Below are positions 34,701 through 46,270 of a stretch of DNA of 64,000 nucleotides, one piece after another. Origin of the DNA: Drosophila miranda. Taxonomy: Eukaryota > Arthropoda > Insecta > Diptera > Drosophilidae. The position numbers were made by a program, and so were the translations under genes. The number at the start of each line of letters is the position of its first letter. Within the stretch, counting starts at the first letter, position 1. The DNA is taken from assembly GCF_003369915.1 (NCBI RefSeq), contig NC_046673.1, positions 11,392,001 through 11,456,000 of the forward strand, in the 5' to 3' direction. The notes beneath the pieces were generated by a model. The model was not told the DNA's origin and did not search any database. It saw nothing but the letters and a program-made list of their open reading frames with translations.

Positions 34701-34763
34701 TTCTTGCACTCTTGTCACGCCAGGCACGGCCAGCAACTGCAATTCAATTGTTGTTGAACAACG

Positions 34764-34790
34764 CCTCACCCGGACCCGGACCCGGACCCG
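34764..34790. repeat. (CCCGGA)n repeat
   Basis: Four to five tandem CCCGGA hexamers. Confidence 0.8.
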
Positions 34791-37700
34791 CACCAGGTCC
34801 GTCCTTTGCCGGGCTCTTTGGACAAATGTTTGAACTTCTTTTCCCCGACAGCAATTTGCGGCGAAAATTGTGATTTGTTGTAGAAAGCGCGCCCGCGCGC
34901 GATTTTCATCAGCTGTCGTCGTCATCGCCGTCGCCGTCTTGGTTTTCGTCATCGTTCTGCGTCCTTTGGCAGCTTTGCATTTTGTTCAGATACTTATCAC
35001 ACAGTTTTGGCAAAATGCTGCGCAAAGTTTTGCTTAATAGCCTGGAAGTTTTTAATGAAATGCTTTTGCCTCAGCCACAGTCACAGTCACAGTCATAGCC
35101 AGAACCAGAGCCAGAGCCCCAGTCGGAGCCATTCAGCCGTTGCTCTTCGGTTTTGGTTTCAGTTTTCTTTCAATTTTTCTGGTTTGCTTTGGCTTGGTTT
35201 GGTTTGGTTGGGAGCCAGCTTTAAGATGGAATGACCCTTATCAAGTGTTTCAGGTCAAATCGAGAGAGGCATTCCAGGAGGAGACAAACAAAAAGGTGAA
35301 ATGTCACACTCACATTTTTTCTTTATTAAAATAATACTCTGCCATAATACAAAAGGGAAAAGGCAGAGACCACAGCAAAAGCAAAAGGAAATGCCTCCTT
35401 TTGATTCCATTCTTTTATTTTACGAGTAATTCCATCTGGTTTCCCCTGTTCACTGACAGCTGTCCAGTCATCTGGACCCCCATCTCGGAACTATTTGGTA
35501 GACGAGAAGAGATTATATGTTTACTTGGCAAAGAAAATTAATTTGCTCGAGCATTAGGTTGGATTTTAATAAAGTGGCCCACCGGGCACAAAGGATTCGG
35601 ATGGGGTGCCCTTTTTATTTCTGCTGGTTTCGTGGTTTGTGGAGGGAACCTTCCGGTGCCTAAACTTAATAAACTGTCCGCTCTGTGGCAACGAGAGACT
35701 CTCCTTCTCGTCCTTCGAGTACGAGTGCGAGTATGTGTTTGAGTATCCATGCCCTCGAGCATTTGTCATCCGTGCTAAGTACTCTGGACGATCATTTTTT
35801 ATTTGCTGGGCAAACATGACAGCAAACATTAATTTTGCGAGCGCCATGCGGTAATTAAAAGCGAAAGTGTTTGACGCCCTCGAAAAAAAGTCCCCAGAGG
35901 GAAGCGATGATGAAAGAGAAAAAGAGACAAAGCCAAGGGCCGAACAATGCTCATTAGAAGGGAACTGGCCCATAGATAAATCAGACTAGAAAATACACTG
36001 ACAAAGAAAGCGACAAGAGAATGAAATCTTATGACCTGTCCAAAGCGACATGGAAGGACAGACAGAATGACTCGTTGCCAGTGTGCCCAGACACTTCTTT
36101 GGGACTCTTCCCGCCTTAGATTTCTGATGGCCTCATTAATTATGACCCGGGCCAAGGCGCGACTGTGCTCGGGCCACTTGAAGACTGCAATTAAAGGCTA
36201 CGAGTGCCCCGACACGCAAATCAACATAAATTGCAGGCATTGTTAGGTCCATATGGAGGCCATAAAACTTAGGCAAGCAAGGATTGGAAAAGGGAGCTGA
36301 CAGAATGGATGGCGTGGCGTTTGGCACGCGCCGCACCCAATAAGCAATATAAATCCCTAAAAAGTATATTTGAATCTTCATCTGCAACTGTGGCTGTTGT
36401 GTAATCCTCGGGCGTTGCCAATTTGCTGGTTGGACGAATTTTTATGGCCAAACGAAGGGTGCACATTCGATGAAGATGGGTTCGATGGGAGTAAGGGAGT
36501 ATAAGAGTATGGGAAGTGGGAAATTCATTAATTCCGTCCGTCGACGACTGTTTGGCAAGTTTTCTAATTAAAACAACAAACAAATGGGCAGCAGGGATAA
36601 CAATACATATGGAAATCAAACAGAGGGGGGTATGAAGCTGCAAATCTCTGCCACTAGCCATTCCTCTGTGTGATGGCCGGAAACTGTCTGGCAAGATGCT
36701 AATTCGGTTAAAAACTTTTGTCGTCAAGTTTGCAGCAAAACTGACTCTGCACCATCCCGTGCTCCATGCTCCATGCTCCACATCCCCTTGTTATTCGCTG
36801 CGCTCCCCTGTCTCTGTCAGCTATCCGGCCAGAAACTTCGTTGAGAACTCGTCCTCGCATTGTTCTGCAGTGCATACAAATTGATCCAGAGGCACGCACC
36901 GACACAGCCACAGCCACAGCCCATGCCATTGCCCACGCCACTGTCGCATAGGCAGCTCTATCATCATCTTCATGTGATATGCATCTGTTTGGGCAAAAAT
37001 TGTTTGCCACTTAAATATGCGCGAGGCACGCCACGCCCACTGGACGCACTGGCCCGAACCCAAGGCCCTCACTTAAAGGACATTTTATTCGCAATTTTCA
37101 ATGCATTCTTTAAAGTGTACTCGAACGAAGCGTAATTCTATATGGAATTCGTTTTGGGAGAGACAGATTGTTAAGAGCAGTACCTGATGGAAAACTTTCC
37201 ATTTTCGATGGTATATTTTATCAGTTATCCGTTAACATGCCTTCAAGGAAGCCATCCTTGAAAGGTAATGGATCGAAAAGGTATTTTCACTGTAGGAAAT
37301 ATCTATCTATTGCAATTGATGAAGGTACATATTAGCTGCCGACTCTTTGGAATTCACGTTAAATAGGATTGGATCGACGGGGAGCACCGTAGTACCACTA
37401 GCCATGAGGTTTTGGGATCTGTCTTATGAAGAATTTATTCGCAAGCATTAAATCAGCACTGATCAAAGAGAATCCCCCCATTTCTGTGGATAACGAGTAT
37501 TTGCATCTAATCTGTTTTCCCATCTAATCTCTTAAACACTTCTCGTCCCCACCTCGACTAAATGGCGCCATGCGTTGGCGAAGGTGGGGGCCCATTCTCA
37601 CGCCCTTAGCTAAACATTTATTTTGCTAATAATTTATTTATATGCCCTGTCAATATATACATGCTATAAGTACTTGGCCCCGCCACAGTCTACTCCCCTC

Positions 37701-37852
37701 GGGGCACGCACACAATTTGCTGATACAGGCAGAAAGAAGACAAAATTGTTACGGCAACAACGAATTGATTTGCTCTACGGACGTCAACGCTAGAGACTCA
37801 TCTCTACTATGGCTGCTCTGCTGTTCCGGCTCCCCTTCATTTGCAGGGAGAA

Positions 37853-37880
37853 GACGACGACGACGACGACGACGACGGCG
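37853..37880. repeat. (CGA)n triplet repeat
   Basis: About nine tandem CGA triplets, which give an apparent poly-Arg frame that I do not regard as a gene. Confidence 0.85.
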
Positions 37881-40800
37881 CGATTATTATGCACCCCTGA
37901 AAAAAATCGAAGTCGTTGTCGTTGCCGTACTCGTTCCCGTTGTGGTTGTCGTTGTTAAGTCAGTGACTCATATCATTATGGCGCTCATGTCCCGAGGCGC
38001 CACGCGCCTTGTATCACCCACTCCACTGCTGTATTTCTCCACTCCATTCCTTGGGACCTTCGTCTTCATTTTTTATGTCTGTTTGCCCGCAAACCGCACT
38101 CGATTTCCACATGAATAGGCAAGGCCAAGACGGGGCCGGCTTAGGATCAAAATGGAAATGAGAAAGACAGACATTGGGACAGAAAGTTGGGAAGAGAGAG
38201 AGCGTGTCCTAGGAGAGATATCGGTCTACCTGTTTTCCTTCCTGGCCATTCCTATTCCACCTCTCCTTCTTCTATGTTTGCCTCATTGATTAATGCGTAA
38301 ATATACGTTCCATGGCTTTGAGCCCTGGTCTTTATCTGCTTTGAACTGAATCGAACACTTCTCGGAGCTTTAAAGGAAGGTGGCTTTAAGGAGAGTGCAC
38401 GGTCAATCTCCTCTGCTGTCATACCAAATATGTTGATAATTATCTTGAAATCACGTGAACACTACGGGAATTGCTGCATGTTAGTGGCAACAAAGTGTTA
38501 ACATGTACACTGAGCAAAATTATGAGATGTGAAGAATTTCGAAAGAAGGATTGCTTCAGGAAGCAAAATGGTTTTCCGCTCTTAAGAAGATATATAGAAA
38601 AAGGTACTTTAATATTAACAAAGATATTTGCTTACATTTTTTTTGTGGACATCAATTTTTCACATTTCTGGAGAATTTTCCATAATTTCCAACACTTTTG
38701 TCCTCAGTGCAGAAGACACACCTACAAAAATGATGGGTTTTTATGTCCTGGGTGGGTTCAGCGTTCAGCGTTCAGCATTCAGCGCTCTCTGTTCTAATAG
38801 AAACCCACACATGACAGCGATTACGTAACGCGACAAGTGCCATCAATCATATTTAGGAGCAGTCAGGACCCAACCAGGATTCGGTCGGGATTCTCCAGGC
38901 CACGATAATTGATTGCCATTTGTTGTTCTTGCTGGTCCTTGGGGCAGAATTTAACATTTTTAACTGGCCTAAATCCAGCCACCGAAAATAGTAATTACAT
39001 TTCAGGAACACCCATACCCCTCTGCGGAAATCCCTTTGCTATGTGCCGCCAAGGCAGGAAAAGACAAAAGAATAATGGGAAATGGGTTGAGCGGAAAATG
39101 AAAGATAACTTGAAAACAATTTCTTATGTGGGATTTGCAGGGCCCGGCCCTCGTCCTGAAATTGGAAACGTTGCAAGCTCTTCACAGTGGTCTAGCGGTT
39201 TAGGGTTTAGGGCTTACGGGGAGGGAGGAAAACGACTAGATGCTGAGCTGCTGATTGGCCGGCACGCGGCACGCGAAAAGATTCCTGAGCTCCACATATC
39301 CGTACCCCCCTAAGCACTCACATGGAGCTCATCTTGATAGTGGCAGCGGATTAAGCAGCAAAAACGCATGAGCCGCCTGTGGGTGGTGTTGTGGCACTGT
39401 CATTCGCTTGGCAGTGGCAGGCCATGACGTCAGCGCGGGGCAAGTAACGAAAATAAACCAAAGCGACGGAAGACACAAAGCTGCAGCTGAAGCACAAGGA
39501 TTACGAAAGGATTCGTTTCTAACGAGATTGACAACAAACCGCATTGGCATCCCCCGAATGCCCCCACATGAAAGTGGGTGTATGTTTTTGTTTTGTGTGG
39601 GTGCAGCATTTTTATATCAACGCTTTTGAAACTATCCCGAGAATACCCTACAGAGGATAATAGGACTAGTTCGACTATACTATTAAGCATGTCCAGATGG
39701 GCACAGATTGGGCACAGTTGCTAGGATGCTTTAGAAGATAGGTATTTCTTAAAAGGGCTCTATAGCAGTGCTCGTCCAAACATATGCCTGATGAATTTTC
39801 TTCATAAGTAAGCAAGATTCATAAGATTCTAGCAAAGATACAGAATATTTGGAGGACAAACTTTTCAGAAATCACTTCTAGAAATGCACATTTTTTGTGG
39901 GTTCTATAAGCTTTAGCAGAAACTTTTCCTGATAGTTGGGCAATACTTCCTTTGGTGAATCTATTTGGAATACTAATAGTTAGTTAGGTTTTTAAAATGT
40001 ATGTACTTTTTTCTTCTGAACGATTGGATACTTCCACAGATGTAGGCATAATAGTGGTGATGGTAATTTCTCGTCCTGGATCCCATTTAATCCCCAATAG
40101 GGGTGTGCTTGTGGCAAGTGGATTCGAGCTTCGTCTTGACTTTGGCTTAGGCCGTTGCCTTTTGTGGTGGCAGCCAGTCCCAGCGCCAGCGTGCACCCTC
40201 TCGCCATTTCCCTAACTCAATTCTGGCTGGATCTCTCGTCTTGTTCCGCAAACAAAGCAAGTTTTGCCTCATAAAACTAAAACGTTGGATTTAATTTTGC
40301 AAAATAAACACAAAAAACTAGAATTTACCCATAGAGTGGGGTGTTGTGAGAGTATTGCTGAAGAAGGGCAAGATGGGGCTGAGTAATAAGGAGAAATAGG
40401 GAAATGTGTCGCTCCTTGGAGCAGATGGATTGTGGGATATCTTCTTCATATATCTGCGCCGCTTTGGCTGATTGAAGTGGGAAGCTTTTATGTATGCCCA
40501 TGAATTTTTCGATAAGTAATGCACACATACAGAAACAATAGCACACACCGATACAAATGCACAGATAGACAAAAACATATATGTACATATGTACGAGTAC
40601 AGCTGGAGATGGGGCTGAAATAAGTGTTGAGAGGAAAACAGAAATAGAAAATCCGAAATGTGAAATGTGAAAATGAAGAGAAATTCATTATTTATTTGGC
40701 AGGCAGCAAAATAAAATAGAAAATGCAAATACAACAAATACAATTGTCGGAAGGACGGCCAGGATGGTGGACTATCAGGGTGGGAGGTGAAATTCTGTGG

Positions 40801-41204
40801 TGTTCAAAATCGTTTTTTGAGTTTTGCTTTTGCTGTATTTTTTGTTGCTGCTGTGTGGTAAAAAAGTTTTCTAATTAAAACAACAACTGACAACGTAAAA
40901 TTGTCAACGTATTTGTGTAATACAAACGCACATACACAGATTAACGAGCGGGAATGCTGTGATCCGCAGCAAGGGCCGCGGCTCCACTTTGTTCCCGGTA
41001 CTCAGCTTATGATTTTGGTAATTTAGACAATATATTTTATATATCGTTTGGTATCGCTGTTCGCAAAAGGGACAAATTGATTTTTTTCAAGAAAAAACTT
41101 CATAACAAACGGTCGAATCGTTTGGGAGATTTGTATTTATTTGATTTAATCGATTTCCATTTTCGCAAAATTTGTTTCGCCAGATCACGCACACGAACGA
41201 AAGA

Positions 41205-41432
41205 ATAGGTAAGCAGTTCATTTGTTTGTTTTGGCTACTATAACGATCAGATCTGATTCATATTCAGCAATCCGCTAGATATGCTCATTTTCTATGATTT
41301 TGCTGATATTGCCAGACATGGCTATATCGACTCGGTTATTCATGATAAAGAATGGGGTCGGAAACACTTGTTACACACATCCATTTTCACCACAGATCTA
41401 ATATACCCACATACCCGTACCGGGTACACACA
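41205..41432 (-). mobile_element. Decayed DINE-1 relic
   Basis: It keeps the block ATGGGGTCGGAAAC, a shortened TTACACACATCCA block, and the GATCTAATATACC end seen in the intact copies, but has lost the GTCY tract and the hairpin terminus. Confidence 0.7.
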
Positions 41433-42339
41433 AATACACAGGTACAGATGCAGATGCACAGATACAAATATATTTGCTAACTACAAAATGCTTTGTTAAA
41501 ACAACTTGTACAGAGCCAGGATGGGTAGGAAAAATACACTCAAAACATTTATTGTCTCTGCTAAATACGAGTGTTATGAAAATTTCTCTAAAAGAGTATT
41601 TGAATGAATTTAGACGGTAATCTCTTTATATAATTTTTACGTCGATTTTCTAGATTTTGTGCAGCTGTTTTTTTTTTGTGTACGACGGGTACAACTGTCC
41701 TGAGCGTTAGATGTACCGCTAAAGAGTGAGACTGCTGGAGGGATAGATGGGGAGCGGTTCTTATTGTTAGCAGTTGCTAGATTAGTTTGACTTTTTTGAT
41801 TCCCTCCAATGCACTCCCCTGCCACAACCCATCCTGCTGGACAAAATGTAAATGTGCAGCGAACCGGACGAGGCAGTGAGAAGCACAACGGAGAGTCGCA
41901 AAATGGTCAGTTGATGATGGCTAAAACGGGAATGGTAGCCAGAAAAAAAAGAGAGCACCGGCAAAAAAATAGGATCCGACAATTGTTTACATGTAAATTA
42001 CCTAGGAATAACAATCATCAAAATAAACAGAGCCCAAGGCAGGAGAAGCGGGAAATTAAACCAAAGCTTGAGCTGGTCAATGCCTTAATTAGCTGCCTTG
42101 AGCTTCCTTCTTGCGGTTGATAAAACGTTACTCCCTATGAAGGCTTTAATCCCCATTGAAAGGGGAGCCAAGATTGCAATCACGAAAGATTGTGAAAGCA
42201 ACAAAAATTAAGTTTTTAGGAAACATTGACAAGAAAAAAAGCTATTTTTCTAGAATTAAACTAACAAATACCCCCCAAACAGTTGGCCTCATGTTAGCAT
42301 CACATGAGAAAGCAGCCCAAACACTTCCACGGAAATAAT

Positions 42340-43215
42340 TCAACATTTATATATTATTCAAACATTCTCTTTTTATATCGACGAAAATCTATTCAATACG
42401 AACCTTTTGGCCGAGAATCAAGCCCCGCCGTCTTCTTCAGATCATGGCTCACTATCACCCTCTCCGCCAGCATCATTGAGGTCAACGACTAACTTTCATT
42501 GCCAGGAGAATCAAGATACATACTCAGATTGTGAGCAGCCTTTACCTATGATGCTATAGGCCGTCGCAAATAATTACCAATCATATTGAAGGCCTTGGAG
42601 GAACTAGCTGGCTGCGTTTACACTCACTTACGATATTGCTCGTTCGGGGCAGTCGAAGCGGCTGGTACGCGTTTATGTCGATGGTATATATGATCTCTTC
42701 CATCACTGACAAGCCGGGCAGCTCATGCAAGCAAAGAACATGTTTCTAAATATCTATTTAATTGTTGTAATGTGCAATGATGAGCTGAATCGAATATTAA
42801 GTGAAGTCGCGCAGTGATGACCGTCCTTGAGCGCTACGAGGCAGTGCGCCATTACCGCTACGTGGATGAGGTGAGTGTCAAAGATGCAAAAGGAGCAAGG
42901 GAGATCCCTGATCATCTCACCTATCCACAGATTGTTCAGAGTGCTTCGTGGTGCACATTTTGTTGCACAGGATGACATTTCGTATGGCTCTAAGGACTCA
43001 AATGATGTATATGCTAAGCTTAAAGCACGCGGCATGTTTGTGGCAACCGAGCGCACTGAGTGTTTCTCCACCTCGGACATTGTAGTCCGTATCGTCAAGA
43101 ACTACGATATCTATGTGCGTCGCAAAGGCCAAGGGCTTCATCACTGCCGCATTTCTACAAGCTTCCGGAGCCGTGCATTTGCACTCGATCTGGGACGAGT
43201 CGACGGGCATAATAA
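42340..43215 (+). pseudogene. Choline-phosphate cytidylyltransferase (Cct) pseudogene
   Basis: From 42608 the frame matches the catalytic core of CTP:phosphocholine cytidylyltransferase, the rate-limiting enzyme of phosphatidylcholine synthesis. VRVYVDGIYDLF is followed by the place of the CTP-binding HxGH motif, then QLMQAKN, LERYEAVRHYRYVDE, and later the RTEG-type [11 protein letters not shown] block. It is dead: HxGH reads His-His-stop-Gln (TGA at about 42709), other stops occur near 42807, and a deletion with a frame change removes about a dozen residues after the intron. The intron (GTGAGTG..CCACAG, about 42869-42930) is retained, so this is a DNA-level duplicate, not a processed copy. 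Ser/Pro-rich coding-like sequence at 42420-42565 is probably its N-terminal exon. Drosophila has Cct1 and Cct2, and the parent is not resolved. Confidence 0.85.
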
Positions 43216-43228
43216 AGTGCGCCTGATA

Positions 43229-43243
43229 GGTTAGGTTAGGTTG
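43229..43243. repeat. TTAGG-type 3' tail of the retrotransposon
   Basis: GGTTAGGTTAGGTT lies at the junction with the Cct pseudogene. Read on the element strand it is an AACCTAACC tail, as in several Drosophila non-LTR elements. Confidence 0.6.
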
Positions 43244-43696
43244 ACGCGGACGGCCCTCAGCGGGGCCCCATAGTGTTTATGCAATTTTAAAGTCCTCGAG
43301 AATCGAGATGTTTTTCGCATAGGCTATGGCGTCCTCTTCCAGTGATGCCAGCACCGGTGCGGCCAGGTATTTTCTCCTTGTTCCAGGGTTTCGATTACCC
43401 CAAGTTCATCACATTTCCTACATCCGTCTCGGTTGGTGCAGCATGCGCCGCAGAGGACTAGGAGCGGGCCCTGAGTTATCTCAGGGAATTTTTTGCCATG
43501 AGGAAAGCTTGTAGATGCGTTGAACCTATTCGTTTAAAGCCAGGCGGCGATAAGATCCATGCACTAGATACTCAGTGCGGATCTACTAGGCGGTCGTCCT
43601 GGCTAAGGAAGGCGTCGGGCTGGCCAGACTACAGACCAAAAGCAGGTGGAGGAGTACCACCCCCTGCAGATTTACCTGCGCTATTCGCTGTCAACT

Positions 43697-44130
43697 CTTT
43701 CCTCTCGGCCACGGGTCGGCGTTTTCCCGCGGTTCGCTCGATCTCGATTTTTTCCTGCGCGGGCACGACAGTCTCGTACGGCACTCCAACAATATCCCCT
43801 AGCACCTCGCTCTCTCGCTTGTCCCCAGCTCCCAGCCGGCATTCTGCTGGCTCTCCCATTGGGGTGGTCTGGCTGTCCCGCTCTCGCCCTTTCTCGGCTT
43901 CCACCGGCGTAGACGACTGCGTCGGTAGCGTCGGGAGCGTCAGCAGACCCTCTTACCTGGGTTATTCGCCGGGTCGGCGTTTTCCCGAGGATCGTTGCCA
44001 CACTCCTTCCTCCTTCACATAGGCGCGGCTCGCTCGATCTCGATTTTTTCCTGCGCATTCTGCTGGCTCTCCCATTGTGGTGGTCTGGTTCTCCCGCTTC
44101 CGCCCTTTCTCGTCTTCCACCGGTGAGACG
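43697..44130. repeat. Internal imperfect duplication within the retrotransposon
   Basis: Two blocks (about 43705-43925 and 43974-44130) share the GGTCGGCGTTTTCCC, GCTCGATCTCGATTTTTTCC and CATTCTGCTGGCTCTCCCAT stretches in the same order. The second copy has an internal deletion. Confidence 0.75.
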
Positions 44131-46270
44131 GCTGCGTCTGGGCTTCGAAAATCTAGTGGTGTCTACCGTGATCACGGCTTTCCCCTCAGGCCATTTTTCC
44201 AGTCTTCGGGTCTGATGTCGAGGCGACATGTTTCCTGATGTGCTGTCTCGCACCGTGACCATCTTCTTCCGGCGACCAGATTCCACAGGAGGGGCGACAG
44301 GCACTCAGGTGTGCCCTAAGCGGTGCCCCCCCCAGCCAGGATACTCCACCAGCTGGTGGTGGGTGGGCAACTCGATGACCGCCAGGATCAGGCGCTGCTG
44401 GATGAGGAAGTCGACCCAGTCGCTTCCAGGCGATTTGTTATTGCGTTCGTATTCACGTTATTAAATGCTCCGGAGATGTCACTCCCAGTGCAGGGCGTTC
44501 TCAATGGTTGCACTTTACTGCCTTTGGGAGGATAGGGAGTATGCTGAGTATATTGCGGAAAGCCATGGCCTCTTTGGGCACCTGCATCATGGCTGGGAAT
44601 ACCCCTTTTGTGCTTAGAGAGCAGGTTCTCCACGAGTTCCATTGTGCCTTGTAGCTCCTAGATAGGATTTGTTTGGCGATCTTGAAGAACTCCTTGAAGT
44701 TGTTCCCTTGGAGAGACAGATCCCGGTTCCACCAGAGTGGCTTGGACCTCTCCTTTGTTCTCGAGGGTTTGCACGATGCGTGGTAAGTGTCCAGTAACTG
44801 GTTGGATAGGGTCTCTAGGGGCTTCTTTATATCCTCCGCGGATTTCACTGAACCCGGACTCGCGAGCTTCGAAGTAACTGTCTGTTAAACTATCCCAGTT
44901 TGTATTCCAGGGGTTTCTATAGACTGCTATCTTTGAAGAGTGTTTGAATTCGCACTTGCACTGATCTGAGAAGGATAGTCTTTCGAGGACTCTCCAGCCA
45001 GATACCAAAGAACTTTTTCCCGCAAAGAGTAATAGGTCTAGCACGTTTGACGAGGTGGGACTTACGAAGGTGTGTTCTTCCCCCACGTTTGCTACGTCTA
45101 AATTAGTTGGGGTGTCGGGGCTTCCCCCCACGTTGTGGTGGGCGTTGGCGTCCGTACCAAGTTGAGTTGGTGGCTTTTGGTGCCGGCTTGTGTCAACAGC
45201 CTTGTCGGGAGGTGCAGCCTCACTTTCCAGCATCACTACCGGCAGGTCACCTTGCGGTAATGAGACATAAGGTAAGCATGTATTCCCTGTTGGCGAGCCC
45301 TTGCTCCATGGCAATGAGGAGCTCTGCCCACGCTACCTTGCTTTTATGCAAGTTTAGCTGCAGCACACTCAGCATCATGGGTGGCGGCCTCCACCATGGA
45401 CTCGAGACCTAGGTCCTTCTCCACCACGCCTGCCTGCAGGGTGTGCGCATCTTTGTTTTCGAGCTGGCGCTTTTTAAGATGTAGGTAGACACTGCCTACG
45501 CCGCACACCATCTTCCCGAGCTTGGGATTCAGCATGTCCTCTGCCTCCTAGCTGATCTGGGTTACCAGCATGCAGAACCCTCCAGTTGGCGTACCGTTGG
45601 CACGTCTGGGCTCTGGCTCTGCAGCAACTTCAGTGCTCGCTCTCCTTGGACAGCAATGGGGAAGAGCACCTTCGCCTAAGGTATAGACGGGATCAGTTCC
45701 CTGACTACCATCTCCGGCTTGCCCCCTCCCACAGGGCTTCCAATTGGGGCACCTTCTACAAGAGCCTCTTCCGCGTTGGGTCGTCGCTGCACTTGAGAAT
45801 CTTGACCCCGTTCAGCCATCCTGCGCCATCGAACGTGGGCGTGGGAGCGTTAAGTCGTCCTCCATCTCGATCGAGCGTTACCTTGTGGTTGCCAACATCT
45901 CCTCTACCTTGCTGGCGAATCCACCATTCGCCGCCTGCATCTGGGGCAGCTGCGCGTAGGGTATACGGCCCTCCTTTACCCGTTGCCGAGCCCAGACTTG
46001 CGTGGATTTCTCCTGTTGGGAGACATCCGCCTTGTCTAAGAGCCGGCTTAGTAACTTGAGGGACGCTTTCATCACTTCCCTGGAACGCTTTGGCCCTTCC
46101 CTACGCAGAGAGCTGGTACCTGGTTCCGGCTAGCGGAGAAGGCTTTCATCTTCCGTCCTGCTTATAGATAGCACGCTCTCCAGGTCCGAGTCTGTTTCGA
46201 CAGCAGCGTTCGTGCGGCTGCCTGCCAGTCACCTCTAGCCATGGCCCTGGTTCAGTTCCCCTGACTTTTG

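Larger units (their letters stand above)
29914..42339. other. Long intergenic block, no convincing gene
   Basis: Several open frames exist (for example 31495-31947 and 36269-36781, both minus) but they lack protein-like composition and splice support. Features seen are CAGTTACAGATACAAATA repeats at 30470-30530, a perfect 12-base inverted repeat at 31685-31710, GGACCC repeats at 34764-34790, CACAGT repeats at 35070-35095, a CGA triplet run at 37853-37880, and a DINE-1 relic at 41205-41432. It may be part of a very large intron or a gene desert. Confidence 0.5.
43229..46270 (-). mobile_element. Dead non-LTR retrotransposon, I/R1/LOA type
   Basis: On the minus strand there are remnants of ORF1 (about 45880-46200, helical Gly/Lys-rich gag-like) and of ORF2 starting at 45378 (MMLSVLQLNLHKSKVAWAEL, a typical endonuclease start). 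Then come the endonuclease motif GTDANAHH near 45150, SFSDQ near 44960, WWNRDLS near 44730, the reverse transcriptase motif-A region SDISGAFNNV near 44465, and a C-terminal tail ending near 43284. Frameshifts and deletions separate these, and most of the reverse transcriptase is gone. The endonuclease SDH is SDQ, so the catalytic His is lost. Clade assignment is by motif resemblance only. Confidence 0.8.

Noticed and set aside
36269..36781. Minus-strand 170-codon frame
   Set aside because: Mixed low-quality composition, no supporting signals, overlaps open frames on both strands.
37642..38118. Plus-strand frame with a poly-Arg run
   Set aside because: The run comes from the CGA triplet repeat and the rest has no protein-like signal.
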